Below, piece by piece: positions 54,280-63,439 of a stretch of 64,000 nt of DNA. The notes beneath the pieces are model-generated. The model did not search any database. It saw only the letters and a program-made list of their open reading frames with translations, and was not told the DNA's origin. A program made the position numbers and the translations under genes. The stretch is from Clostridium sp. (lineage in GTDB: Bacteria; Bacillota; Clostridia; Acetivibrionales; Acetivibrionaceae): contig JAAYTS010000144.1 of the NCBI GenBank assembly GCA_012517995.1, forward strand, positions 23,879 to 87,878. The letters run 5' to 3'. Position 1 is the first letter of the stretch; every line of letters starts with the position of its first letter.

Positions 54280-54795
54280 TTAAAACTGTACTATTGATTT
54301 TACATTATAGCCTTCTAATTTTTTTCTGCCATTTAAAAACCCAAGCTCTATAAAGTATATAATTCCTACAACCTCTCCACCTAATTGTTCAACAAGTTTT
54401 ATGTTAGCTTCAGTAGTTCCACCAGTAGCAAGCAAGTCATCAACAATAACAACTTTTTCACCTTTAGATATTGCATCGCTATGTATTTCTAAAATATCAG
54501 TACCATATTCCAGTTGGTATTCCACTGATATAGTTGTATAAGGCAACTTACCTTTTTTTCTTATCGGTACAAATCCCTTTTCAATTAAGTATGCTAAAGG
54601 AGTTCCAAAAATAAATCCCCTTGATTCAGGTCCCACTATAACATCAAAATCTCCAAATTGCCCCATTTCCTCTTTCATTTTATCTATACACACTTTTAAA
54701 GCTTCTGGATCTTGCAGCACTGTTGTAATGTCAATATAGTTAACACCTTCTTTAGGAAAGTCCATGATTTGACGTAATTTTGATTTTAAATCCAT
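54280..54795 (-). CDS. apt: adenine phosphoribosyltransferase
   Basis: DFPKEGVNYIDITTVLQDPEAL; PRPP motif VVIVDDLLATGGTTEAN. Confidence 0.97.
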   Translation of the reverse strand: MDLKSKLRQIMDFPKEGVNYIDITTVLQDPEALKVCIDKMKEEMGQFGDFDVIVGPESRGFIFGTPLAYLIEKGFVPIRKKGKLPYTTISVEYQLEYGTDILEIHSDAISKGEKVVIVDDLLATGGTTEANIKLVEQLGGEVVGIIYFIELGFLNGRKKLEGYNVKSIVQF

Positions 54796-54921
54796 AATTT
54801 TCCTCCTAATGAATTCGTTAAATTTAATTTACTTTTCTTTTAATACCCAATTTATATTAAATATTAAAACAAAAACTTAAATACATAATATCATATTTTT
54901 TATTTTTAGCACAAAATATAT

Positions 54922-57384
54922 TTAAAAATTAAGAGCATTTAAGCTTTTGTAAAGAAATGAATTTTCAATATTTCTTTTTTGTTTATGAGTATCCAACATA
55001 TTTATAACCACTCCATATTTACCGTGTAATTCACTTTTTAAAAAGGATAATTCATCAAAAATCTGAATAATTTTTTTTGCTTTAAAATAATTCATATTGA
55101 TGCCATATTTTATTGATAAAAAATCTGAAAAAGCAAATAAATTATCTATAACAAAATTCTTATCATAATTTGCTTTTAGGTGTTTATAAACAAAAACCAT
55201 CTCCTGCCTGTTAGGAATAACGCTATCTTTGTTAAAATTGAAATTTATTTTATTATAAATATAAATTTTACTTAAATCAATACTATTTAATACTTTATTT
55301 AAATATTTCTCACAAAACCACTGTCCATATACTATTACTTTGTCAAATTCTGACACATCCAGTTTGTAAGGATGAGGATTTACTAGTATATGCAAATCAG
55401 AATTGTTGATTTTTATTTTTGAAAAACTCATAGAGTATTTTAAATTAAATTCAAAAGCACAGTTTTTAACCAAATTTATAATTTCTTTTACTGTATCAAT
55501 TGAATTTAACATAATCATCATTTTCTTTTTTTGTAAATTATAATTATATATATATTCTTTTAAATCCTTATTCTCTCCAATTAAAGAAATTTTTTTAATA
55601 TAATTTTCTTCTGTTGTATTTTCTTCAAAAGTTAAGGATTTATCAAGGCTAAAAAAGAATTTATTTTTCAACAAAACTTCAAAGGCGGGCTTTATATCTA
55701 TTACTTTTAGTTGTACGCTTTCTACATCCCTCCAAATGTTTATATCTAATGTGCACACAATGTCCAATATATCTGATTTTTTATATACCTTTGCTAAATC
55801 CCCCTTTTTAAAAGCAATTGCATCCACTTTAGAGCCACTATTTTCTACTTTTAGTTTTAAGTGACTTTTATCACTTCCTACTGCATTTATCTCGTTTATT
55901 TTTGCATTTTCAAATTTAAATAAGGGTTCTGGGTTATCAATACCAAAAGGTTCTAAAAAATCTAACTCACGTACATTTTCTAAAGTAATCTCTTCTATCT
56001 CTACTGTGGTATCTATTTTTATTTTCTCAGTATACTCAAATGTATCACTAAAGGAGCTGATATACTCATTTATGAGTCTGTTAAAATCATGAATTTTTTC
56101 TTCCTTTAAGGTCAATCCCACTGCCATTTCATGCCCTCCAAATTTCTCTAAAGTCTCTTTACAAGAAGTAAGGGCGTTAAATAAATTTATACCTTCTACG
56201 CTTCTTCCTGAACCTTTTCCTATTCCATCAGATACAGTAATTAATATACATGGCTTGTTGTATTTTTCTACAACTTTAGATGCAACTATTCCAATAACTC
56301 CCTGATGCCAATCTCTTCCTGATACCACCATAATGCTGCTTTTTTTAATATAAGATTCTTTTTCTATTTTACTTATCACTTCTTCAAAGATTTCTGTTTC
56401 TATTTCCTGTCTCTTTTTGTTATGCTCATTTAATTTAGAGGCAATTTCATTGGCTTTTACTTCATCTTCAGTAGTCAAAAGTTCTACCACCATTGCGGCG
56501 TCCCCAATTCTTCCTGCGGCATTAAGCCTTGGCGCTATTATATAGCCTATATCCCTGGAGGTGATTTTTTTGCCAAAAATCCCCACTTCTTTCATAAGTG
56601 ATTTAAGTCCTACATTTGAGGTATTGTTTATCTTTTTTATCCCATACTTAACTAAAATTCTGTTTTCGCCAGTTAAAGGCATGACATCTGCAATAGTTCC
56701 AAGGGCTACCAAGTCTAAAAATTCTAATTGATTGATTTGTATATTCATTTCAAAGGAAAGTGCTTTTATAAGTTTGAAAGCAACCCCAACTCCGGATAAA
56801 TTCTTGTGAGGGTACATACAGTCTGGTCTTTGAGGATTCACCAAAGCTTTAACAGAAGGCAGCTCTTCTTTACATTCATGATGGTCTGTAACCACCACAT
56901 CTATTCCTTTTTCCATCAACATCCCTGTTTCTTCTATAGAAGTAGTCCCACAGTCTACAGTAACAACCAAATCAACTTGCATATTTATAATTTTTTCAAC
57001 AGAACTTTGAGAAAATCCATATCCCTCTTCAAATCTATTGGGAATATAATAATCCACCCAGGCATTTTGTGATTTTAAAAATTTATATAAAACAGAGGTG
57101 CTGGTAACACCATCTACATCATAATCACCGTAAATCAATATTTTTTCTTTGTTTTCAATTGCTTTAGCTATCCTTTTTACAGCTAAATTCATATCTTTTA
57201 AAAGGAAAGGGTCATTTAAATCATCTAATGTTGAATTTAAAAATTTATCTATAGTTTCAGCATTATCCATCTTTCTGCTTAAAAAAATCTTTGCAAGAAA
57301 AACTGAAATCCCAGCTTCACAGGCCAGTTTCTCAGCTTTTTCAACAGGAACATAGTTTGTATCCCATACCTTTTTTATTTTCAC
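54922..57384 (-). CDS. recJ: single-stranded-DNA-specific exonuclease RecJ
   Basis: ILIYGDYDVDGVTSTSVLYKFL; VVVTDHHECKEELPSVKALVNPQRPD; APRLNAAGRIGDA; GGHEMAVGLTL. Confidence 0.95.
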   Translation of the reverse strand: MKIKKVWDTNYVPVEKAEKLACEAGISVFLAKIFLSRKMDNAETIDKFLNSTLDDLNDPFLLKDMNLAVKRIAKAIENKEKILIYGDYDVDGVTSTSVLYKFLKSQNAWVDYYIPNRFEEGYGFSQSSVEKIINMQVDLVVTVDCGTTSIEETGMLMEKGIDVVVTDHHECKEELPSVKALVNPQRPDCMYPHKNLSGVGVAFKLIKALSFEMNIQINQLEFLDLVALGTIADVMPLTGENRILVKYGIKKINNTSNVGLKSLMKEVGIFGKKITSRDIGYIIAPRLNAAGRIGDAAMVVELLTTEDEVKANEIASKLNEHNKKRQEIETEIFEEVISKIEKESYIKKSSIMVVSGRDWHQGVIGIVASKVVEKYNKPCILITVSDGIGKGSGRSVEGINLFNALTSCKETLEKFGGHEMAVGLTLKEEKIHDFNRLINEYISSFSDTFEYTEKIKIDTTVEIEEITLENVRELDFLEPFGIDNPEPLFKFENAKINEINAVGSDKSHLKLKVENSGSKVDAIAFKKGDLAKVYKKSDILDIVCTLDINIWRDVESVQLKVIDIKPAFEVLLKNKFFFSLDKSLTFEENTTEENYIKKISLIGENKDLKEYIYNYNLQKKKMMIMLNSIDTVKEIINLVKNCAFEFNLKYSMSFSKIKINNSDLHILVNPHPYKLDVSEFDKVIVYGQWFCEKYLNKVLNSIDLSKIYIYNKINFNFNKDSVIPNRQEMVFVYKHLKANYDKNFVIDNLFAFSDFLSIKYGINMNYFKAKKIIQIFDELSFLKSELHGKYGVVINMLDTHKQKRNIENSFLYKSLNALNF

Positions 57385-57414
57385 TCCATCACCTCAAAAT
57401 AAAAACCCTTCATT

Positions 57415-57444
57415 ATATATTCTCACAATATATATTTTCACAAT
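57415..57444. repeat. 15-bp tandem direct repeat upstream of recJ
   Basis: ATATATTCTCACAAT + ATATATTTTCACAAT, adjacent, 14/15 identical. Confidence 0.6.
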
Positions 57445-57451
57445 TACAAAA

Positions 57452-57471
57452 AGCCCGACTTTCATCGAGCT
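57452..57471 (-). terminator. rho-independent terminator downstream of rpsU, upstream of recJ
   Basis: Minus strand AGCTCGAT-GAAA-GTCGGGCT-TTTT: 8-bp stem (two G-U) with GAAA tetraloop and U tract. Confidence 0.8.
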
Positions 57472-57524
57472 TTTTTATATTTATTTTTAGAATTCCTCAC
57501 GATTCTATTTTCCGTGTTTGCCAC

Positions 57525-57632
57525 TCGGAAGTACCTTTCATATTTATCATCTATAAAATGGAAGACATTTCAAATATGATCACACCATTACCATCAAGGG
57601 TATTTACATCTTCTTACCTGAAGCACTTCCGA
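57525..57632 (-). ncRNA. candidate structured RNA between rpsU and recJ
   Basis: 12-bp closing stem (57525-57536 with 57621-57632), inner 8-bp stem (57538-57545 with 57572-57579), apical hairpin (57556-57560 with 57566-57570), loop complementary to 57609-57613. Confidence 0.5.
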
Positions 57633-57698
57633 CTTACCACACAATCATACTACTTCATATCACTTAAGAGACATTCCATTCGAAATACAGTTTCTTAC

Positions 57699-57875
57699 TT
57701 ATCTAAATTTTCTTTTTCTTGCTGCTTCAGATTTTTTCTTCCTCCTTACGCTTGGCTTTTCATAGTGCTCCCTTTTTCTTACTTCTGCTAATACGCCTGC
57801 CTTAGCACATTGTCTCTTAAATCTTTTTAGAGCACTATCAAGAGACTCATTTTCTTTTACCCTTATCTCAGACAT
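57699..57875 (-). CDS. rpsU: 30S ribosomal protein S21
   Basis: [58 protein letters not shown]; start moved inward from the ORF track. Confidence 0.97.
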   Translation of the reverse strand: MSEIRVKENESLDSALKRFKRQCAKAGVLAEVRKREHYEKPSVRRKKKSEAARKRKFR

Positions 57876-58197
57876 GTATTTCCCTCCCTCCGATGGCAAC
57901 AATTGTGCTACACTGCTAATCTATATCCATAACATGGATTAAAATGGAAATGACTGAAATATAGCACACCTTATATTATATATTATTCTTCAAATTCGTG
58001 TCAACTGTTATTTTAGAAGCTTTTTGAAACTTCTATCATTGGGGTTTCGTAAGTTTTGCACAAATACACATATGAGAGGTTAATAGAAATATATACATGT
58101 TCATAAAAATATAATTAAACTTTAATAACGGAAATAGTTGATTTTAACTGAAACTATCTATAGCCAAAAAAGCAAAAGCTATTTTGGGATATAAAAA

Positions 58198-58234
58198 AGC
58201 TGTGCACTAATTTTTTAGTACAACAGCCTGCCCT
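58198..58234 (-). terminator. probable terminator downstream of ssb
   Basis: Minus strand GCTGTTGTACTAA-AAAA-TTAGTGCACAGC followed by TTTTT. Confidence 0.65.
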
Positions 58235-58309
58235 TAAAAACAACCTTTTTATATAAATAAAATGCATCTTAAATTCAATATTTATAGAAAAAAGTCTTAG
58301 AAAATTAAA

Positions 58310-58717
58310 CTAAAATGGTAATTCATCATCAATTTCATCACTAATACCATTGTTTTCGGCTACATAATTATTAGAAATACTGTCTGAACTTGATTCTTTT
58401 TTGCTGTCTGCAAAATATGCTTCTTCTGCAATAACTTCAGTTATATAATGTCTCTTACCGTCATTATCATCCCAAGTTCTCACTTGAAGCCTTCCTGTTA
58501 CTGCAACTTGCTGTCCCTTAACAAAGTATTTAGAACAAAATTCTGCTAATTTATCCCAAGAAACTATAGGTATAAAATCTGCCTGCCTGTCTTCCCCTTG
58601 CTTTTGAAATCTTCTGTCAACAGCTAAGGTAAAATTACACACAGGTATATTGCTTACATTAGTATACCTTAACTCTGGATCCTTAGTCAGCCTTCCCATT
58701 AAAATCACTTTGTTCAT
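58310..58717 (-). CDS. ssb: single-stranded DNA-binding protein (stand-alone copy)
   Basis: MNKVILMGRLTKDPELRYTNVSNIPVCNFTLAVDRRF ... C-terminal acidic tip DEIDDELPF; no rpsF/rpsR neighbours. Confidence 0.95.
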   Translation of the reverse strand: MNKVILMGRLTKDPELRYTNVSNIPVCNFTLAVDRRFQKQGEDRQADFIPIVSWDKLAEFCSKYFVKGQQVAVTGRLQVRTWDDNDGKRHYITEVIAEEAYFADSKKESSSDSISNNYVAENNGISDEIDDELPF

Positions 58718-58759
58718 AATACCACCCTCTCACAATCTTTCAAAAAATTCTATATTTTA

Positions 58760-58788
58760 ATTATACCAAACGCATGTTCGTTTGTCCA
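58760..58788 (-). promoter_or_regulatory. ssb promoter with LexA/SOS-like box in the spacer
   Basis: Minus strand TGGACA-N17-TATAAT; spacer contains CGAACATGCGTTTG (consensus CGAACRNRYGTTYC, 13/14) within CAAACG-N6-CGTTTG. Confidence 0.65.
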
Positions 58789-58928
58789 TAGTTTTTTAAT
58801 TATTTTTTAAGATATGATAAATTTAGCAGGTAATTACATTGCCATAATAAATATTTGTATACTAATTGACTAAAACTAATATAATAATTAGAATGAGTAT
58901 AACAACACTTTCGTAAAGGGGATAAATA

Positions 58929-59774
58929 ATGTTTGAAATTGTAAAAAAAAGGGTTTTGAATTCTCAAGTTAAATTGATGGATATATATGCACCACATATT
59001 GCAAAGAAAGCTGAGCCTGGGCAATTTATAATTTTTAGAGTAAATGAAAAGGGGGAAAGAGTTCCTTTAACAATTGCAGATTTTCATCGCGAAAAGGGAA
59101 CAGTTACAATAATATTTCAAGAATTAGGCAAAAGCACAAAGGAATTAGGAGCATTAAATGAAGGAGATACTATACTTGACTTTGTAGGTCCTTTAGGTGT
59201 TGCTTCTGAGTTTGGTCATGTTAAAAAAGCTGCTGTTGTAGGCGGTGGACTTGGTGCGGCAATTGCATATCCCCAGGCAAAAAAACTAAATTCTTTAGGA
59301 ACTGAAGTTCATACAATCATTGGCTTTAGAAATAAAGACCTTATAATACTTGAAGAAGAAATGAAAGCTGTAAGTAATAAACAATTTGTTACCACTGATG
59401 ACGGTTCAAACGGAACAAAAGGTTTTGTAACAGATGTATTAAAGAAATTAATTGAAGAAGGCAACCAATACGACCTTGTAATTGCAACAGGGCCTTTAAT
59501 AATGATGAAAGCTGTAAGCAATCTTACAAGACCATATAATATAAAAACAATTGTAAGTATGAATCCTATTATGATTGACGGGACTGGAATGTGCGGCGGC
59601 TGTCGGGTAACAGTTGGAGGGGAAATAAAGTTTGCATGTGTAGATGGTCCTGATTTTGACGGGCATAAAGTTGACTTTGACGAAGCTATAAGAAGGCAAA
59701 ATATGTATAAAAAACACGAAACAGAATCTGTAACTAAACATCAGTGTAAGCTAGGAGGCGGTAATAATGCCTAA
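58929..59774 (+). CDS. FAD/NAD-binding ferredoxin-NADP reductase subunit (NfnA / SudB-like)
   Basis: YAPHIAKKAEPGQFIIFRVNEKGERVPLTIADF ... MCGGCRVTVGGEIKFACVDGPDFDGHKVDF; overlaps next gene by 8 nt. Confidence 0.9.
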   Translation: MFEIVKKRVLNSQVKLMDIYAPHIAKKAEPGQFIIFRVNEKGERVPLTIADFHREKGTVTIIFQELGKSTKELGALNEGDTILDFVGPLGVASEFGHVKKAAVVGGGLGAAIAYPQAKKLNSLGTEVHTIIGFRNKDLIILEEEMKAVSNKQFVTTDDGSNGTKGFVTDVLKKLIEEGNQYDLVIATGPLIMMKAVSNLTRPYNIKTIVSMNPIMIDGTGMCGGCRVTVGGEIKFACVDGPDFDGHKVDFDEAIRRQNMYKKHETESVTKHQCKLGGGNNA

Positions 59775-61161
59775 TATGTCACCCAAAAAAATTCCTATGC
59801 CTGAACAAAATCCTAATGAAAGGATTAAAAACTTTTTAGAAGTTGCTTTGGGCTATACTGAAGAAATGGCTGTAGAAGAAGCTCAAAGATGCCTTCAATG
59901 TAAACACAGACCTTGTATGTCAGGCTGTCCTGTAAATGTGAAAATTCCTGAATTTATAAAACTTGTAGCCCAAAGAAAGTTTTTGGAGGCATATGAAAAA
60001 ATAAAAGAAACCAACAGCCTACCTGCTGTATGCGGCAGAGTGTGCCCTCAGGAAAACCAGTGCGAAAAAGTTTGCGTAAGGGGGAAAAAAGGCGAGTCAG
60101 TAGGCATTGGCAGACTAGAGCGTTTTGTTGCTGATTGGTATATAAATAATGTACATTCTAAATTGGATGTGCCAGAGAAAAACAATAAAAAAGTTGCAAT
60201 TATAGGCTCAGGACCTGCTAGTCTTGCGTGTGCTGGTGATTTAGCCAAAATGGGATATAATGTTACCATTTTTGAAGCATTTCATGAACCTGGCGGTGTA
60301 TTAGTATACGGCATTCCTGAGTTCAGGCTGCCTAAAAATATAGTAAAAAAAGAAATAGACTCTCTTAAAGAAATGGGAGTAGAAATAAAGACCAACATAG
60401 TTATTGGAAAAATTTATTCTATAGATGAATTAATGGCTGAAGGTTATGATGCTATATTTATAGGCTCTGGTGCAGGACTTCCAAAGTTTTTGGGGATACC
60501 TGGTGAAAACCTTAATGGAGTATATTCAGCAAATGAGTTTCTTACAAGGGTAAATCTCATGAAAGCTTATAAATTTCCTGATTATGATACTCCTGTATAC
60601 GTTGGCAAAAACGTTGCAGTTGTGGGAGGCGGGAATGTGGCAATGGATGCTGCAAGAAGTGCTAAAAGACTGGGAGCAGAAAATGTATATATTATATACA
60701 GACGTTCTAAAGAAGAGATGCCTGCAAGATTAGAAGAGGTAAATCATGCAAAGGAAGAGGGAATTATATTTAATTTTTTGGAAAACCCTACTAAAATTAT
60801 TGGTACAGATGACGGATGGGTTAAAGGAATAGAGTGCATAAAAATGGAGTTGGGAGAACCGGATTTAACAGGCAGAAGAAAACCTATTGCCCAAGAAGGA
60901 ACTGAACACATTATAGATGTAGACAGTGTAATTATTGCAATCGGACAAGGACCTAACCCCCTTATATCATCCAGCACAAAAGAGTTAAAAACTAAAAAAT
61001 GGGGTGGAATTATTATTGACGAAGACACTGGAGCTACAAGCAAAAAAGGTGTTTTTGCCGGCGGGGATATAGTAACTGGTGCTGCAACAGTTATTTTGGC
61101 AATGGGTGCAGGTAAAAAAGCTGCAGAAGCAATTGATAATTATCTAAAAAACAATAATTAA
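59767..61161 (+). CDS. NADPH-dependent glutamate synthase small-subunit-like (NfnB / SudA / GltA-like)
   Basis: CLQCKHRPCMSGCPVNVKIPEFI Fe-S ligands; VAIIGSGPASLACAGDLAKMGYNVTIFEA; VAVVGGGNVAMDAARSAKRLGAENVYIIYRRS. Confidence 0.92.
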   Translation: MPNMSPKKIPMPEQNPNERIKNFLEVALGYTEEMAVEEAQRCLQCKHRPCMSGCPVNVKIPEFIKLVAQRKFLEAYEKIKETNSLPAVCGRVCPQENQCEKVCVRGKKGESVGIGRLERFVADWYINNVHSKLDVPEKNNKKVAIIGSGPASLACAGDLAKMGYNVTIFEAFHEPGGVLVYGIPEFRLPKNIVKKEIDSLKEMGVEIKTNIVIGKIYSIDELMAEGYDAIFIGSGAGLPKFLGIPGENLNGVYSANEFLTRVNLMKAYKFPDYDTPVYVGKNVAVVGGGNVAMDAARSAKRLGAENVYIIYRRSKEEMPARLEEVNHAKEEGIIFNFLENPTKIIGTDDGWVKGIECIKMELGEPDLTGRRKPIAQEGTEHIIDVDSVIIAIGQGPNPLISSSTKELKTKKWGGIIIDEDTGATSKKGVFAGGDIVTGAATVILAMGAGKKAAEAIDNYLKNNN

Positions 61162-61176
61162 TAAAACAATAATAAA

Positions 61177-61207
61177 GCTTGCAAAATATCCACAGTATTT
61201 TGCAAGC
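61177..61207. terminator. bidirectional terminator between convergent genes
   Basis: GCTTGCAAAATA-TCCACAG-TATTTTGCAAGC, perfect 12-bp stem, 7-nt loop. Confidence 0.8.
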
Positions 61208-61215
61208 AAAAGCAT

Positions 61216-62154
61216 TTAACTGTCAAAAGAACTTATAGAACCAAGATAATTATAATTTTTGCCCTGAAACCTGTTTTCCTCTTCCATCTTTTTTTCTAAA
61301 AGCTCTTGGACTTTCCACCAGCTTTTTCCCCAGTTGCAAAACAGTGTCCGTTCTTTTGGCGCACGCCCAATAAGCCTTTGGACTACTATTTTAGGACTTA
61401 GGTATTCTAAAAAGGAAATAGCCCTTTCAATGTATTCCTCCAAACTAACAGGTGTAATCTCCCTTTTTTGGTACATTTCTCCTAAAGGAGTGTCTTTTAA
61501 AATATAAAGGGAATGGCATTTAACTTGCTCCACCCTAAGGGCGGACAATATTCTTGCTCCTTCTATTGTATCATCTAAAGAATCCATAGGAATATCAAGA
61601 ATATAGTGGGCACAAACCTCCAACCCATATGATTTTATTAAAAGTACTGCATCTATAAACTCTGCTAAAAGATGCCCTCTGTTTAGTTTTTTTAATGTAT
61701 GATAATTAACTGTCTGTAGACCAAGTTCAATAACAATATCTATTCCCTTTGTAATTTTTATATTTTTTAAATATTCAAGATAATCTTTCCATATACAATC
61801 TGGACGGGTTGATATATATATGGCTACAATATCATCTACACAGGCTTCACCAATATATCTTTTAAAATCTTCTAAAGGAAGATATGTATTTGAATAGTTT
61901 TGAAAATATGCTATAAACTTTTCTGACTTATAGTTTTTCCCTATGTATTTTGAGTTTTGGGAAAGCTGTTCTTTAACTGAAAGATAGTTGGGTAAATTTT
62001 CAAACCCTGTTCCCTCTTCCCCACAAAAAACACAGCCTTTTTTGCTTATTTTTCCATCTCTATTTGGACAGGTAACTGGTAAATTTAAAGGCAGTTTGTA
62101 AACTTTTGCATTGTATCTTTCTTTTAAGTATTGTGAAAATTTATTGTACAGCAT
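61216..62154 (-). CDS. TIGR01212-type radical SAM protein (YhcC-like)
   Basis: LPLNLPVTCPNRDGKISKKGCVFCGEEGTGF; YISTRPDCIWKDYLEYL; IELGLQTVNYHTLKKLNRGH. Confidence 0.9.
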   Translation of the reverse strand: MLYNKFSQYLKERYNAKVYKLPLNLPVTCPNRDGKISKKGCVFCGEEGTGFENLPNYLSVKEQLSQNSKYIGKNYKSEKFIAYFQNYSNTYLPLEDFKRYIGEACVDDIVAIYISTRPDCIWKDYLEYLKNIKITKGIDIVIELGLQTVNYHTLKKLNRGHLLAEFIDAVLLIKSYGLEVCAHYILDIPMDSLDDTIEGARILSALRVEQVKCHSLYILKDTPLGEMYQKREITPVSLEEYIERAISFLEYLSPKIVVQRLIGRAPKERTLFCNWGKSWWKVQELLEKKMEEENRFQGKNYNYLGSISSFDS

Positions 62155-63421
62155 TTTTCACCTCATCATATACTTTCCATAGAGGAATGTTTCTCTCTTT
62201 TGCCACCCTTTTACAGTCTTCATACTCTGGACTTACTTTTTTTAACCCCTCCGCCAAAGATATTTTAACTTTTATTTCCCCGTATTTAGTCATTACACTT
62301 TTTTCTTCTCTATTTAAGGTTTGTCTTTTACAAATAGTTTTTCGGATTCCAAGGGTTGAAGTTTCCCTTAGTATTATTTTAGAAAGTTCATCTTGCTTTT
62401 TTTCATCAGCAAGAACTGTAAGCACCACTGCAGGTCTGTTTTTTTTCATATAAACAGGAGTATAAAAAACCTCTAGTGCTCCTCTTTCTAAAAGTACTTC
62501 CATTACATATCCTAAAAGCTCAGGGTTCATATCATCAATATTTGTCTCTAAGACATATACTTCATCGCCTTTTTTTAATTCATCAGCCAATGTACCTAAT
62601 ACACACCTTAAAGCGTTAAATCTTCCAATTTCCCTCTTCCCTGCGCCATAGCCCACCTTTTCTATTTCCATAGGGGGCATAACCCCATATTCTGAACACA
62701 AAGATTTTATAAGAGCTATTCCTGTAGGAGTTACCAATTCAGTATTAATATCCTCTGTTATGTAGGGTATTTTGCTCATCTTTAGCATTTCCATAACTGC
62801 TGGAACTGGAACTGGCAACATTCCATGCTGACATTTTATAAAACCATTTCCATCACGAAGAGGGGAGGAATATATTTTATCCACCCCAAGTAAGTCTATA
62901 CAAATAGCCACTCCCATTATATCTACAATTGAATCAACAGCACCTACCTCATGAAAGTGAATTTCATTTATTCCTTTGTTGTGAACTTTTGCTTCTGCCT
63001 TTGCAATTTCTTTAAAAACCTTTTTCCCAAATTCTTTTACATTAGGTTTTAAATTGCTTTCATCTATGATTTTTTCAATATCTTCTAAATTACGTGAGGG
63101 ATGGTGATGATGGTGGTGGTGATCATGACTATGGTCATGCCTATGTTCGTGGTTGTGTTCGTGCTCATGCTTGTGTCCATGCCCGTGGTTGTGGTCATGG
63201 CTGTAATCCTCAATTCCTTCAACAATAATATTTACATCTGTTACTGTAATGGAGTCTTTAACCTTTTTTTCTATAACAATGTCGTAACCTGATAAATTTA
63301 GTTTGCTAAGTTCATCCAAAAATCTCCTCTCATCTATTCCCAAATCTAAAAGGGCACCAAGCATCATATCGCCGCTAACCCCTGAAAAGCAATCAAAATA
63401 CAGTGCTCTCAATGCTCTCAA
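62141..63421 (-). CDS. larC: nickel-pincer cofactor biosynthesis protein LarC
   Basis: ALYFDCFSGVSGDMMLGALLDLG; His-rich stretch; NEIHFHEVGAVDSIVDIMG; VETNIDDMNPELLGYVME-type motif. Two tandem TTG candidate starts. Confidence 0.95.
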   Translation of the reverse strand: MRALRALYFDCFSGVSGDMMLGALLDLGIDERRFLDELSKLNLSGYDIVIEKKVKDSITVTDVNIIVEGIEDYSHDHNHGHGHKHEHEHNHEHRHDHSHDHHHHHHHPSRNLEDIEKIIDESNLKPNVKEFGKKVFKEIAKAEAKVHNKGINEIHFHEVGAVDSIVDIMGVAICIDLLGVDKIYSSPLRDGNGFIKCQHGMLPVPVPAVMEMLKMSKIPYITEDINTELVTPTGIALIKSLCSEYGVMPPMEIEKVGYGAGKREIGRFNALRCVLGTLADELKKGDEVYVLETNIDDMNPELLGYVMEVLLERGALEVFYTPVYMKKNRPAVVLTVLADEKKQDELSKIILRETSTLGIRKTICKRQTLNREEKSVMTKYGEIKVKISLAEGLKKVSPEYEDCKRVAKERNIPLWKVYDEVKNAVQ

Positions 63422-63439
63422 TCCTTTCTAAATTTAAAA

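Noticed and set aside
57291-57791. 166-aa plus-strand ORF spanning the rpsU-recJ gap
   Set aside because: Overlaps recJ and rpsU on the opposite strand and covers the predicted RNA stems and terminator; composition typical of noncoding AT-rich DNA.
63101-63292. Plus-strand Met/Val-rich ORF
   Set aside because: Mirror of the His-rich tract of larC; GTG/ATG repeats arise from CAC/CAT codons.
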